From: Enterococcus columbae DSM 7374 = ATCC 51263
GTDB lineage: Bacteria > Bacillota > Bacilli > Lactobacillales > Enterococcaceae
DNA: 64,000 bases
Direction of reading: 5' to 3'
NCBI RefSeq assembly: GCF_000406925.1
Contig: NZ_KE136352.1
Span: forward strand, 72,001 to 136,000
Below the pieces are notes generated by a model, which made no database searches, had not been told where the DNA came from, and worked only from the letters and a program-made list of their open reading frames with translations. The position numbers and the translations under genes were made by a program. Shown piece after piece: positions 51,558 through 61,181 of the stretch. How positions within the stretch are numbered: the first letter of the stretch is position 1; each line of letters begins with the position of its first letter.

Positions 51558-51914
51558 TTATTCACACACCTTTTCGTAGTCTTCCTCTTTAAAGCCAATC
51601 GCAACTAGCTTATCCCCCTTTAATAAAAGTGGGCGTTTGATTAACATGCCATCTGTAGCTAGTAAATCGGCCGCTTGGTTGATATCAAATTGTGGTACTT
51701 GATCCTTTAGATTTAACTCACGATACTTTATTCCACTAGTGTTAAAAAATCGTTTGATTGGAAACTCCCCTGTTGTCATCCAGTCTTTTAGCTGTTTAGC
51801 AGCAGGTGGGGTTAGTTTAATATCAATGGTTTGCACCTGGATTCCGTGAGCTTCTAAATATTTCTTGGCCTTTTGACAGGTCGTACATTTTGGATACCAA
51901 TACATTGTATACAT
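51558..51914 (-). CDS. ArsC/Spx-family protein
   Basis: 118 residues. Thioredoxin-like start YWYPKCTTCQKAKKYLEAHG with CTTC near residue 11, GIKYRELNLKDQ and LIKRPLLLKGDKLVAIGF, the YusI/ArsC reductase-like pattern. It lacks the basic RPR-type signature of true Spx, so RNA polymerase binding is not assumed. Paired with gcvH in an operon, an arrangement seen in many Firmicutes. Confidence 0.85.
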   Translation of the reverse strand: MYTMYWYPKCTTCQKAKKYLEAHGIQVQTIDIKLTPPAAKQLKDWMTTGEFPIKRFFNTSGIKYRELNLKDQVPQFDINQAADLLATDGMLIKRPLLLKGDKLVAIGFKEEDYEKVCE

Positions 51915-51926
51915 CGGCTATCCCCC

Positions 51927-53117
51927 CTATATTGTTAATTGATGATGACTAGTTGACTGATAGCGCATCGACAAAATTAAGCCAATCCCAATTAAATTGC
52001 TAAGTAATGCCGATCCCCCTTGACTAATAAAGGGTAGTGGAATACCAGTTAGTGGTAGCAGTCCGATATTTGCACCGATATTTTCAAATACGTGGAATAA
52101 AATCATCATGATAATCCCTGTTGAAATATAGGCATAAAATTCATTGTTTGTATCAAAACAAACCCGAATCATTTGATAAATCAAAATAAAATATAAGACA
52201 ATCACAAAGGTACTACCAATAAAGCCAAAATTCTCACCAATCACTGAAAAAATCATATCGGATTCTCTGACTGAAACATAGACATCGCTGACATTAAATC
52301 CTTTACCGAGCATGCCACCTGAGGCGATTGCTGCAATTGAGGAGGCAACCTGTCTAGAGGAACCCTGCAAATCATGAAACGGATCTAACCAAGAATCAAT
52401 CCGGGCAAATTGGTAAGGCTTAAAGCCGATATGATATAAGATTTCTCGACCAGCATCTGATAACACTAAGAAAATCAACGTAGCCCCAACTAGCACAAAT
52501 AAGGCAAAAACTGGCGCAATAATTTTCCAAGAGATACCCGACATCAAGAAAATGCCGCCAAAAATCGCTAAAAAGACCAGCATAGTCCCAAAATCCTTTT
52601 GTAGCATAATCAGTAATAATACCGGTAGCGTGACTGCTAGCATTTTGGCAATTAACAAGCCATCTGTTTGTAAGGTGCGCACTTTGGTCAGACTATTATG
52701 CTTAGTCACGACTAAGGCCAACATCAAAATAAAAGCAATCTTCATCAGCTCAGCTGGCTGCAAGGTAAACGAACCAAAGCTAAACCAGTTTTTTGAACCA
52801 GTTACCGCAGCAATCGAGCGATCATAAAATTTTAATAATAAAGCCATCACCAACAAGCCACCTAGATAGACTACTGGGGTAAGCTTCCATAAAACCTTAG
52901 ATTTAAGATGCATGATAATGGTAATGGCTACAATTCCCACACCATACCACAATGCTTGAAAACCTACTCCTCTGACCACATTAGGCTTAGCTGGATCTTG
53001 AGATAAGGCCACATATAATGCTGCTAAGCCAATTAAGCAGAGTAAAAATACGGGTAGAATGACCCCATAGTCGATGCGACTTTCATTGCTATTTTCCATT
53101 CTACTTTGTTTTTCCAT
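51927..53117 (-). CDS. rodA: SEDS glycosyltransferase RodA
   Basis: 396 residues, about ten transmembrane helices. SEDS signatures: FTLQPAELMKIAFI (with the family's conserved PAE), QKDFGTMLVFL (catalytic Asp region), ARIDSWLDPF and PLTGIPLPFISQGGSALL. Known role: peptidoglycan polymerase of elongation. RodA rather than FtsW is favoured by the DPFHDLQGSSRQ loop and the absence of division genes nearby. Confidence 0.88.
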   Translation of the reverse strand: MEKQSRMENSNESRIDYGVILPVFLLCLIGLAALYVALSQDPAKPNVVRGVGFQALWYGVGIVAITIIMHLKSKVLWKLTPVVYLGGLLVMALLLKFYDRSIAAVTGSKNWFSFGSFTLQPAELMKIAFILMLALVVTKHNSLTKVRTLQTDGLLIAKMLAVTLPVLLLIMLQKDFGTMLVFLAIFGGIFLMSGISWKIIAPVFALFVLVGATLIFLVLSDAGREILYHIGFKPYQFARIDSWLDPFHDLQGSSRQVASSIAAIASGGMLGKGFNVSDVYVSVRESDMIFSVIGENFGFIGSTFVIVLYFILIYQMIRVCFDTNNEFYAYISTGIIMMILFHVFENIGANIGLLPLTGIPLPFISQGGSALLSNLIGIGLILSMRYQSTSHHQLTI

Positions 53118-53253
53118 TACTTCTCTCTTTTCTAAAATATTCTTTCTTATTATAGTAGTCTTTAGAAAAAATGAAAAGTCTCTCCTTGCTAGATTCTTTA
53201 AAATTTTGTGCTTTCTTATAAAATCAGCAGCCTGATTTCAAAGGCTAAAAAGC

Positions 53254-53296
53254 AAGGAGTGATGTATTTAGCAAGTTACCAAATACATCGCTCCTT
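53254..53296 (-). terminator. Terminator of argR
   Basis: On the minus strand AAGGAGCGATGTATTT pairs with AAATACATCACTCCTT (one mismatch) around an 11-base loop, followed by GCTTTTTAG. Confidence 0.85.
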
Positions 53297-53315
53297 CCAT
53301 TAGGCTATCGACTAG

Positions 53316-53780
53316 CTAAAACAAGTAAGATTGTAGTAAATCAGTGATTTTTTGGGCATCGGCTTCATCCTTGGAAATAATCACCAAGGTATCAAAGCCT
53401 GCTAAGGTAGCAACCTTTTCTGGCAAATCCATTTCATCAATCAGCGCACTAATCATTTGCGCATTATCGGCTAAGGTGTGAACAATCGTCATAAATTGCA
53501 CCCGATCCACCTTAGTAACCATTTCATGAATCATTTGCTGAAAATGGTGATTATCCTCATCTTCAGAACGATTATCCGCCTCATTGAAAAGCGCAAACTG
53601 CTTTTCGCCAGCTTCATTCGTAATTTTAACAATCTGTAAATCATTTAAATCACGTGAAATCGTTGCTTGTGTTGCATTAATGCCTTTCATCTTTAAGAGC
53701 TGTAAAAGTTCTTCTTGAGTACGAATAGTATTTTGCATCAGTAATTCTTTAATTATTTCATGACGTTGGGCTTTTTTCAT
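53316..53780 (-). CDS. argR: Arginine repressor ArgR
   Basis: 154 residues. N-terminal winged helix with TQEELLQLLKMKGINATQAT and SRDLNDLQIVKI, C-terminal arginine-binding core with GFDTLVIISKDEADAQKITD. Hexameric arginine sensor in this family. It lies 43 bases after argS and shares its strand, so it is probably controlled in part by the argS T-box. Confidence 0.9.
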   Translation of the reverse strand: MKKAQRHEIIKELLMQNTIRTQEELLQLLKMKGINATQATISRDLNDLQIVKITNEAGEKQFALFNEADNRSEDEDNHHFQQMIHEMVTKVDRVQFMTIVHTLADNAQMISALIDEMDLPEKVATLAGFDTLVIISKDEADAQKITDLLQSYLF

Positions 53781-53823
53781 TTGATCCCTCCCAGTTAAAA
53801 TCGACGAATCCTGCTACGAGCCA

Positions 53824-55515
53824 TTACATTTGATCTGGTGCATGTAAGCCTAATAGACGTAAATCTTCTTTTAATAAGACAGCTACGGCGTAAACTAAGG
53901 CTAGACGTGCATCCCGTTGATCATCTTCTTGCAAGACCTTGCTATTCGCATAGTATTTATTAAATGCTTGCGCTAATTTAATCGCATGCTTCGCAATAAC
54001 AGATGGTTCATATAGCTTAGCAGCTTGCATAACCACCTCTGGATAGCTTTGGATGAACTTAATCACTTCCCAGCTAGCTTCATCATTTAAATCAAAGTTG
54101 GTCACTTGCTCAATAGAAAAGTCAGCCTTATTTAATAAACTCATACAACGCGCATGGGTATATTGAACATATGGACCAGTTTCCCCTTCAAAACGAACAA
54201 CTTCTTCTAAAGTAAAGTCAAAATTATTTAGACGATCATTTTTCAAATCATGGAAAACAACCGCACCAACCCCAACCTGACGAGCTACTTCTTCTTGGTT
54301 AGGTAAAGTTGGATTTTTCTCAGCAATTTGCGCTGCTGCTAAACCGATTGCTTCATTTAAAACATCGGCTAATAAGATGATTTTTCCTTTACGAGTAGAT
54401 AATTTTTTACCACCTTGGGTAATTAAGCCAAATGGTACATGATGCATATCTTCTGACCAATCAAAGCCTAATTCTTTTAAGACAGCCTTTAATTGTTTGA
54501 AGTGATTACTTTGCTCGTTACCTACTACATAGATGGATTGTGCAAAATCATAGGTGCGCTTGCGATATAAAGCCGCCGCTAAGTCACGAGTGATATAAAG
54601 CGTTGCACCATCTGATTTACGAATTAAGGCTGGATTTAAATCATAAGCTGATAAATCAACAATCTCAGCTCCCTTATCTTCTTTTAATAGATGTTTTTCT
54701 TCTAACATTGTAACGATTTCGGCCATCTTATCATTGTAGAAAGCCTCACCATTATAAGAATCAAACTTCACTTCTAATAAATCATAAATATCGGTAAATT
54801 CTTTTAATGATTCTTCTCTAAACCAGCGCCATAAATCAAGCGCCTCTTCATCGCCATCTTCTAGCTTTTTAAACCAAGCACGGGCTTGATCTTCTAGCTC
54901 TGGCTGCTCTTCAGCTTTTTCATGGAAGTCCACATATAAACGCAGCAGCTCAGCGATTGGATCTTGTTCCACCGCTTCTTTAGTCCCCCATAGCTTATAA
55001 GCAACAATTAATTTACCAAATTGTGTTCCCCAGTCACCTAAATGATTGATTCGCACGGGCTTGTAACCAACTTTTTCTAATAAGAAACCAATCGAATTAC
55101 CGATCACCGTCGAACGCAAATGTCCCATTGACATTGGTTTAGCAATGTTTGGTGAAGACATATCAATTGGTACTTGACGATTTTCGCCGATTGTTTGATC
55201 ACCGTAATGGTTCTTTTCCTTCGCTACTTGGGCTAACACCTGACTAGAAACCTTGGCCTTATCCATAAAGAAGTTCAAATAAGCCCCCACTACTTCTACC
55301 TTTTCAAACGCTGTCGTATCAATTTGAGCTAAAACCTCTGGGGCGATTTGTTGAGGTGCCTTTCTAAAAACCTTTGCCAATGAAAAGACTGGAAAAGCAA
55401 CATCCCCATGATCAGCATGCTTCGGTTTTTCTAATAAATTTTCGATTTGCTCATACGTTAAATGCTCGTTCAATGCGTCAAATAAAACTTTTGCAACAAT
55501 TGCTTGATTGTTCAT
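53824..55515 (-). CDS. argS: Arginyl-tRNA synthetase
   Basis: 563 residues. Class I motifs: [15 protein letters not shown] (HIGH-type) and KKLSTRKGK (KMSKS-type), N-terminal Add1-like domain (residues 1-110) and the DALR anticodon domain at the end. Preceded by a T-box leader. Essential enzyme. Confidence 0.95.
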   Translation of the reverse strand: MNNQAIVAKVLFDALNEHLTYEQIENLLEKPKHADHGDVAFPVFSLAKVFRKAPQQIAPEVLAQIDTTAFEKVEVVGAYLNFFMDKAKVSSQVLAQVAKEKNHYGDQTIGENRQVPIDMSSPNIAKPMSMGHLRSTVIGNSIGFLLEKVGYKPVRINHLGDWGTQFGKLIVAYKLWGTKEAVEQDPIAELLRLYVDFHEKAEEQPELEDQARAWFKKLEDGDEEALDLWRWFREESLKEFTDIYDLLEVKFDSYNGEAFYNDKMAEIVTMLEEKHLLKEDKGAEIVDLSAYDLNPALIRKSDGATLYITRDLAAALYRKRTYDFAQSIYVVGNEQSNHFKQLKAVLKELGFDWSEDMHHVPFGLITQGGKKLSTRKGKIILLADVLNEAIGLAAAQIAEKNPTLPNQEEVARQVGVGAVVFHDLKNDRLNNFDFTLEEVVRFEGETGPYVQYTHARCMSLLNKADFSIEQVTNFDLNDEASWEVIKFIQSYPEVVMQAAKLYEPSVIAKHAIKLAQAFNKYYANSKVLQEDDQRDARLALVYAVAVLLKEDLRLLGLHAPDQM

Positions 55516-55571
55516 CTGATTCCCTCCAATATTTTTTTCTTTATCATTTTTTCTATACTTGTAATGGAACC

Positions 55572-55806
55572 TTTTACATAAAAAAAGCCCCTAGTGAAAC
55601 AGATTCACTAGAGACGAAAGCCAATTTCCGCGGTACCACTCTACTTGTACTCTATTAAGAGCACCTACTCAAAGCTATAACGGTAGCTGCCGTGTCTAAT
55701 TTTCACAAGCGCGTTTTGCTTATAGCCTCTTATCTGGCTTACACCCTCCCAGACTCGCTTTTAAGCGCCTCATAAGCTACTTTCTCTTGAATAGACAATT
55801 TCTAAT
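55572..55806 (-). ncRNA. T-box riboswitch leader of argS
   Basis: Minus strand: the T-box sequence AGAGTGGTACCGCGG lies at about 55625-55640, followed by a terminator CTCTAGTGAA/TTCACTAGGGG with TTTTTTT (55581-55613). Upstream is a long stem I region with AAGAGAAAGTA and GGGAGGGTGTAAGCC. A specifier CGC (Arg) at 55711-55713 is a weak guess. TATACT at 55811-55816 is the likely -10. Uncharged tRNA-Arg should allow read-through into argS-argR. Confidence 0.9.
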
Positions 55807-55853
55807 CTTTAGTATAGCAAAGTTCTTACACCTTGGCTAGTCTAATTGATTGA

Positions 55854-56219
55854 CTAGTTCAGGAAAAAACTTAGCAGTAAGGCAATAAACGCTAATCCAC
55901 CTTGCTTAAAAAGAATCGATCGATCACTTGAGTATGCTCCATAAGCAGCAACCAAAAGAATATAGATAAGCAAAAAGCGTACCAGCTCCAAGCTATTTGC
56001 TGCAATAAATTGCGCATACAACAAACCGACACCTATCAAGCCATTATAGATTCCTTGGTTTTTAAATAATGTTTGCACATTTTTATTTTGTAATTCTTTT
56101 ATTGTCATTTTAAATGTTTGGGCCGTCTTATCCGAAGTCGTTGCAAAAGTTTCGAGATACATAATATACAAAAATTCCAAAGCAATAAGTATCACTAACA
56201 AATTAAAAATAAATTCCAT
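55854..56219 (-). CDS. DUF1304 membrane protein
   Basis: 121 residues with four transmembrane segments (residues about 3-22, 50-68, 78-95, 101-120). MYLETFATTSDKTAQTFKMT and KNQGIYNGLIGVGLL are characteristic of DUF1304 (YtqA-like small membrane proteins). Function unknown. AGGAGGG lies 7 bases before the ATG. Located 27 bases after the phosphatase gene. Confidence 0.85.
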   Translation of the reverse strand: MEFIFNLLVILIALEFLYIMYLETFATTSDKTAQTFKMTIKELQNKNVQTLFKNQGIYNGLIGVGLLYAQFIAANSLELVRFLLIYILLVAAYGAYSSDRSILFKQGGLAFIALLLSFFLN

Positions 56220-56245
56220 TATTTCTCCCTCCTGATAAAGTCATT

Positions 56246-56845
56246 TTAGCTTCGCTTATATTGCCAATGGCCGTCTATATATTTCAATTCAAGTATTTGA
56301 CCATTGGGAATTGATAAACGCTTAGCCTCACTAATCGGTTGCTTTAATAAAAAAGCTAAAGTCATTTTAATCCAAATACTATGTGAGAACACAGCTACAC
56401 GATTATAACTTGATAATATCTCTGTCCAAAAATTCTGCACTCTTTTGTACACATCACATAAATTTTCACCATCTATCGCTTTTAATTGTTCATCTAAATT
56501 AAACGGCTGATTAAAATCAAAATCAGGATATTGCAAACGTAAATCTGCAAGTAAGCTTCCTTCAAATTTACCAAGACTCCGTTCATTAATGCGTTCATCC
56601 TGAATGATTGGTACACGATTAGCTGTCGCATACTTCGCCGTATCTATCGCTCGACTTAAGCAAGAAGAATAATAGGCATCAAATGATTGATGGTCAAAAT
56701 ATGAAGTACAAGCTATTGCCTGTTGGACTCCCTGGTAAGTTAACGGTGTATCAGCCTGTCCTATAAAAATCCTACCAATATTTTGTTTATTGATATAATT
56801 TAAGGTAGATTCACCGTGACGCACCAAGACAATTGTTTCTAACAT
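56246..56845 (-). CDS. Histidine phosphatase (phosphoglycerate mutase-like)
   Basis: 199 residues from the ATG at 56845 with GGAGAAAG upstream; the open frame begins 20 codons earlier. RHGES near residue 8 (phospho-His), then LTYQGVQQA, SRAIDTAKY, NERSLGKFEG, and the second His in AVFSHSIWIK. Broad-specificity phosphatase type (GpmB/CobC/PhoE group); metabolic substrate unknown. Confidence 0.85.
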   Translation of the reverse strand: MLETIVLVRHGESTLNYINKQNIGRIFIGQADTPLTYQGVQQAIACTSYFDHQSFDAYYSSCLSRAIDTAKYATANRVPIIQDERINERSLGKFEGSLLADLRLQYPDFDFNQPFNLDEQLKAIDGENLCDVYKRVQNFWTEILSSYNRVAVFSHSIWIKMTLAFLLKQPISEAKRLSIPNGQILELKYIDGHWQYKRS

Positions 56846-56915
56846 AATGCTTTCTCCATTTTCATTTCCAACAAAAAACACTCCAGAAACGCTGGAGTGT
56901 ATCATTGTAGATTAA

Positions 56916-57275
56916 TTATTTAGCTAAAGCTTTTTTAGCTTCTTCTGCTAAAGCAGTGAATGCAGCTGCATCGCTTACTGCAAGGTCAGCTAACATTTTA
57001 CGGTTGATGTCGATTTCAGCAACCTTCAAACCGTGCATTAATTTTGAGTAGCTTAAGCCATTCATACGAGCTGCAGCGTTGATACGTGCAATCCATAATT
57101 TACGGAAATCGCGTTTTTTCTGACGACGATCGCGATATGCGTAGTTGTATGAATTCATTACTTGTTCTTTAGCTGTTTTAAATAATGTATGTTTTGAACC
57201 GTAGTATCCTTTTGCTAATTTTAGCATTCTTTTACGACGTTTACGAGTTACAGTTCCACCTTTAACACGTGCCAT
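56916..57275 (-). CDS. rplT: Ribosomal protein L20
   Basis: 119 residues, the bacterial bL20 pattern: [20 protein letters not shown] at the start and [20 protein letters not shown] in the middle. Third gene of infC-rpmI-rplT; in Firmicutes L20 represses the operon through its leader RNA. Confidence 0.97.
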   Translation of the reverse strand: MARVKGGTVTRKRRKRMLKLAKGYYGSKHTLFKTAKEQVMNSYNYAYRDRRQKKRDFRKLWIARINAAARMNGLSYSKLMHGLKVAEIDINRKMLADLAVSDAAAFTALAEEAKKALAK

Positions 57276-57336
57276 GTTTAATTCCTCCTAGAATGTATCT
57301 TTAATTTTGAAAATTTCAGTTCAGTATGCTAACGAA

Positions 57337-57537
57337 TTAACGCATTTGTGATAATTGTTGACGAATGCGTTTGAAATCGCTCTTGTGTACCATGCTAGCC
57401 TTACGTAATTGACGGCGTTGTTTTTTAGTTTTGCCGTGGAAACGGTGGCTTGTGAAAGCACGGAATCTCTTTAATCCGCCTTTACCAGTACGTTTTACAC
57501 GTTTTGCTAATCCGCGGTGTGTTTTTTGTTTAGGCAT
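57337..57537 (-). CDS. rpmI: Ribosomal protein L35
   Basis: 66 residues from ATG at 57537 (AGGAGG 8 bases upstream; an ATG at 57555 overlaps it). [20 protein letters not shown] and the Arg/Lys-rich middle are typical of bL35. Confidence 0.97.
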   Translation of the reverse strand: MPKQKTHRGLAKRVKRTGKGGLKRFRAFTSHRFHGKTKKQRRQLRKASMVHKSDFKRIRQQLSQMR

Positions 57538-57608
57538 ATCTAATTTCCTCCTCAAAAATCTTTACTATCTGACTATCAACTGATATTTCAGTGAGCCTTT
57601 AAAATGAA

Positions 57609-58130
57609 TTATTTATCATTTTTTGGTGCAAGCACTAAGAACATGCTTCGACCATCCATCTTCGCTTGTTGTTCAACACTAGCAATATCTTTTGTTTCTT
57701 CAGCCAAGCGATCCAAAACCTTCTGACCAATTTCTTTGTGAGTAATGGCACGGCCTTTAAAACGAATTGACGCTTTAACTTTGTCTCCTTTTTCAAGAAA
57801 CTTACGTGCACTACGTAATTTAGTATTGAAGTCATTTAAATCAATTGTTGGACTTAAACGTACTTCTTTGACATTGATCACTTTTTGTTTTTTACGAGCT
57901 TCGCGTTCTTTCTTTTGTTGCTCAAAACGGAATTTTCCATAATCCATAATACGGGCAACTGGTGGTTTTGCATTTGGTGCTACCAACACCACATCAAGAT
58001 TGGCTTGCTCAGCAATTTTTAAAGCTTCTGCCTTTGTTTTCACTCCAAGTTGTTCTCCGTCTTGATCAATTAAACGTAATTCACGTGCACGAATGCCGTC
58101 GTTTACCATCATATCCTTTGCTATGGTCAT
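57609..58130 (-). CDS. infC: Translation initiation factor IF-3
   Basis: 173 residues from the ATG at 58130, or 171 from an ATA at 58124. Only 3 bases separate GGAGG from the ATG but 9 separate it from the ATA; Bacillus infC starts with a non-AUG codon at the matching place (IxKD...). [20 protein letters not shown] and [17 protein letters not shown] are signature segments; the C-terminal domain binds 30S. The rare start would let IF-3 limit its own translation. Confidence 0.95.
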   Translation of the reverse strand: MTIAKDMMVNDGIRARELRLIDQDGEQLGVKTKAEALKIAEQANLDVVLVAPNAKPPVARIMDYGKFRFEQQKKEREARKKQKVINVKEVRLSPTIDLNDFNTKLRSARKFLEKGDKVKASIRFKGRAITHKEIGQKVLDRLAEETKDIASVEQQAKMDGRSMFLVLAPKNDK

Positions 58131-58139
58131 TCACCTCCA

Positions 58140-58310
58140 GGTTTATTTGCAAGAAGAAAAGTGAAACACACAAAAAAACGAGTTCATTCTTGAACCCGCA
58201 CATACTGATTGCTACTAAATACAATAGCGATCTAGTCATATTCTGCCCAGCGACAAAATCCCTTAGGCGAGAAGCGGGTGCCTCTACTTTCATTTCTCAA
58301 CTCAATCATC
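58140..58310 (-). ncRNA. L20-type leader of infC-rpmI-rplT with terminator
   Basis: About 175 bases of untranslated leader. A hairpin CGGGTTCA/TGAACTCG (58179-58198) followed by TTTTTTT sits 42 bases before infC, so transcription can be cut short. The upstream part includes GCACCCGCTTCTCGCC and can fold differently. Matches the known L20 leader arrangement in Firmicutes; not compared with the family model. Confidence 0.75.
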
Positions 58311-58336
58311 ATATCGTATTTTCTTTAACTTGTCAA
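58308..58336 (-). promoter_or_regulatory. Promoter of infC-rpmI-rplT
   Basis: Perfect -35 TTGACA (58331-58336), 17-base spacer, TATGAT -10 (58308-58313) on the minus strand. Confidence 0.88.
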
Positions 58337-58368
58337 GCATATTTCGTTTATTTTGTTCGTTAACTTGC

Positions 58369-59070
58369 TTAATTGATTTGAAAAATACCTTGTTCCACAT
58401 TTGCTATCAACTTTTCAGTAGTCAAATGAATGGGTTCTGTTGTCGTTAGGATTTGCTGAATCTTTTGGGCAAGCTTTTGGGCAAGCTTTTGAATATCCTT
58501 TGGGTCGTGCAAATCATATTGATTCACCTCTACGCTAAATTTAGGCAGACAACTGTAACGCTCGAACCATAGCTGATAGCGCCGATGCAATTCTTTATAA
58601 TATTCATAAAGGATGGGTGTGTGTAAAAAATGATGATAATTCGTCTTTTCGGCTAGCTTACGCGACAGCATTTCTTCAAATGAAAGATTTAGATAGACGA
58701 ATAAATGCTGGGTATTTTGCGCGCGTTGAAAAGGCAATTGTTTGATACGATAATGAATATTTTGTGCGTACTGATCAACCTCTTTTGACGCAATAAAGCC
58801 TAAATCAGCCATTAACTTTAGCCGAATCAAATCCTCATAAACAGAAGCATCAAAAATAGCACTAGGATGATCTAGTCGCTCTTCCAATAAATTCATCCGT
58901 TCGCGTAAAAAATCTAGCGCATACCGCAAGGCCAGCTGATCCTCCTTCAGCCCAAACATTGACTGATTCGACAATTTCGATTTCAAGTAACCAGGACTAT
59001 GATAGTGCATCGCTAAATGATTCGCTAGTGTCGTCTTACCACTGCCATCTACACCCGAAATAATAATCAA
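58369..59070 (-). CDS. Deoxynucleoside kinase
   Basis: 233 residues from a TTG at 59070 with AGAGG 8 bases upstream; an earlier TTG at 59094 lacks a site. P-loop ISGVDGSGKTTLA at the start, then FDASVYEDLIRLKL and a central YLNLSFEEMLSRKLAEK. Resembles the dNK/dGK family but is divergent, so thymidylate-kinase-like is an alternative. A 12-base tandem duplication near the C-terminus gives AQKLAQKLAQK. Confidence 0.75.
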   Translation of the reverse strand: MIIISGVDGSGKTTLANHLAMHYHSPGYLKSKLSNQSMFGLKEDQLALRYALDFLRERMNLLEERLDHPSAIFDASVYEDLIRLKLMADLGFIASKEVDQYAQNIHYRIKQLPFQRAQNTQHLFVYLNLSFEEMLSRKLAEKTNYHHFLHTPILYEYYKELHRRYQLWFERYSCLPKFSVEVNQYDLHDPKDIQKLAQKLAQKIQQILTTTEPIHLTTEKLIANVEQGIFQIN

Positions 59071-59258
59071 AGCTTTCACCTCTTGTATTCTCAAATTGCA
59101 TCACTACATTTAATCGGTTACAGAAAAAATTGCTAAAGAATGTAGAAAAAGTTTTTTTTTCCTAAAAATTAAAGCTGAAATATTTAAACTTTTTAGTTTT
59201 TTCCTTATAATATGCAAGGAAGCTTTTTAGTTAAAAGTAAAATGATTGTGAGGAATTT

Positions 59259-60200
59259 ATGAAAGAACATGGGATTGGTCAAGCAACAGGAAAAATCATC
59301 TTAATTGGTGAGCATGCCGTCGTTTATGGTCAACCAGCCATTGCGTTTCCTTTTAATGGCGTTGGTGTGACGGCTACTGTGCAAAAAGCGACAATAGATA
59401 CGCTTGATTCGGCATATTTTACTGGAAAGTTCGATCAATTAGCGCATACAGAGCAAATGCAAAGTGTCTATCGCTTAATTCAAAAACTGAAAAATGACCT
59501 GCAAGCGCCAAATTTTGCCTTAAAAATTGAAAGCACCATCCCTGCCGAGCGCGGGATGGGTTCTTCAGCTGCTGTTGCTGTAGCGATCACTCGTGCCTTC
59601 TTTGATTGGCAAGAGCAAACCTTAACGGATGAAGCTTTGACCAGCTATGTCAACTTCTCTGAACAAATTGCTCATGACAATCCAAGTGGAATTGATGCTG
59701 CTGCAACTAGTGGAACAAATCCTATTTTATTTGAAAAAGGACAGCCCTATCAGCACTTTCCACTAAATATCGACGCTTATCTTTTAGTTGCCGATACGCA
59801 AATTAAAGGGCGCACCCGTGAAGCGGTAAAAGCTGTTGCTGAATTAAAAAAAGTCGATCCTGACACTGTTGATATGGCACTCAATCGTCTAGGTCGTAAT
59901 ACGAAGCATGCCCAACAGGCTATTATACATAATCAATCAGCGCTATTAGGAAAGGTGATGACTGATAGCCATTATGTACTTAGATACTTATCAGTAAGTA
60001 ATGAATTATTAGATCGAGCAGTTTTAACAGCTATCAACCATGGCGCACTAGGCGCAAAATTAACTGGTGGTGGCCGAGGAGGTTGTTTATTGGTACTAAC
60101 CGACACGCTAGCCACCGCTCAAAAGATTCAAGAACAATTTGCACAACTAGGTATTACCAAAACCTGGTTACAAGGATTAGGAGTTTATCAAAATGCTTAA
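59259..60200 (+). CDS. mvk: Mevalonate kinase
   Basis: 313 residues, GHMP fold. GKIILIGEHAVVYGQPAIAF (residues 10-29), ATP loop PAERGMGSSAAVAVA near residue 95 and KLTGGGRGGCLLVL near 270. First gene of mvk-mvaD-mvaK2-fni. Phosphorylates mevalonate. TGTGAGGA precedes the ATG. Overlaps mvaD by 8 bases. Confidence 0.95.
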   Translation: MKEHGIGQATGKIILIGEHAVVYGQPAIAFPFNGVGVTATVQKATIDTLDSAYFTGKFDQLAHTEQMQSVYRLIQKLKNDLQAPNFALKIESTIPAERGMGSSAAVAVAITRAFFDWQEQTLTDEALTSYVNFSEQIAHDNPSGIDAAATSGTNPILFEKGQPYQHFPLNIDAYLLVADTQIKGRTREAVKAVAELKKVDPDTVDMALNRLGRNTKHAQQAIIHNQSALLGKVMTDSHYVLRYLSVSNELLDRAVLTAINHGALGAKLTGGGRGGCLLVLTDTLATAQKIQEQFAQLGITKTWLQGLGVYQNA

Positions 60201-61161
60201 AGGAAAAGCTCGGGCACACACCAACATTGCCCTCATTAAGTATTGGGGAAAAGAAGATGAGCAGCTTATTATTCCTAATAATAGTAGCTTATCATTAACC
60301 TTAGATGCTTTTTACACAGAAACCGAAATTGTCTTTGATAAAAATTTTACAGAAGATATTTTTTATCTAGATGATCAATTACAAGATGAAAAAGCGACGA
60401 AAAAAGTCAGTCGCTTTATTGATCTTTTTCGTCAACAAGCGAATTGTTCCTTTTTTGCAACCATTCGCAGTATTAATCATGTTCCTACCGCAGCGGGACT
60501 GGCTTCTTCAGCAAGTGGTTTGGCTGCTTTAGCTGGTGCTTGTAATCAAGCATTGCAATTAAATTTAGATCAAGAAAGCTTATCACGCTTTGCTCGCAAA
60601 GGCTCAGGTTCTGCTTGTCGTAGTATCTATGGCGGCTTTGTTGAATGGCAAAAGGGGCATGATGATCAAAGCTCAAAGGCCGTAAAAATAGCTAGCGATC
60701 ACTTTGAAGACGAGCTAGCCATGATTTTTATTGTCTTAAATGATCAAAAAAAAGAAATTGCTAGTCGCGATGGAATGAAGCGAACCGTCGAAACCTCAAG
60801 CTTTTATCCTACTTGGTTGACAGAAGCTGCACTTGATTTAGCAGCAATGAAAGAAGCCATTGCCCAAAAGGATTTTATTCGTCTAGGTGAAATTACTGAA
60901 GCCAATGCGCTAAAAATGCACGCGACAACCTTAGCCGCTGTCCCGCCATTTACTTATTGGTCGAGTGAAAGTATGCGCGCTATGCAAGTCGTGCGTACTA
61001 TTCGAGCGAATGGCTTAGCCTGTTATTTCACCATGGATGCAGGACCCAATGTAAAAGTCCTTTGTCAAAAAGCCGAGGTTGAGCAAATTAAAGCCAAGCT
61101 AGCCGAACATTTTGCATTAGAACAATTGATTGTTGCCTTTAGCGGGCCTGGTATTGAATAA
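60193..61161 (+). CDS. mvaD: Diphosphomevalonate decarboxylase
   Basis: 322 residues. ARAHTNIALIKYWGKEDEQL at the start, PTAAGLASSASGLAALA (ATP loop) and GSGSACRSIYGGFVEW are signature segments, with catalytic Asp in TMDAGPNVKVLC near the end. Converts mevalonate diphosphate to isopentenyl diphosphate. AGGAG lies inside the mvk end. Confidence 0.96.
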   Translation: MLKGKARAHTNIALIKYWGKEDEQLIIPNNSSLSLTLDAFYTETEIVFDKNFTEDIFYLDDQLQDEKATKKVSRFIDLFRQQANCSFFATIRSINHVPTAAGLASSASGLAALAGACNQALQLNLDQESLSRFARKGSGSACRSIYGGFVEWQKGHDDQSSKAVKIASDHFEDELAMIFIVLNDQKKEIASRDGMKRTVETSSFYPTWLTEAALDLAAMKEAIAQKDFIRLGEITEANALKMHATTLAAVPPFTYWSSESMRAMQVVRTIRANGLACYFTMDAGPNVKVLCQKAEVEQIKAKLAEHFALEQLIVAFSGPGIE

Positions 61162-61181
61162 ATAGAAATGGATGTGTAATC

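Noticed and set aside
58469..58500. 12-base tandem duplication in the deoxynucleoside kinase gene
   Set aside because: In frame, only lengthens a helix by four residues; no further repeat structure.
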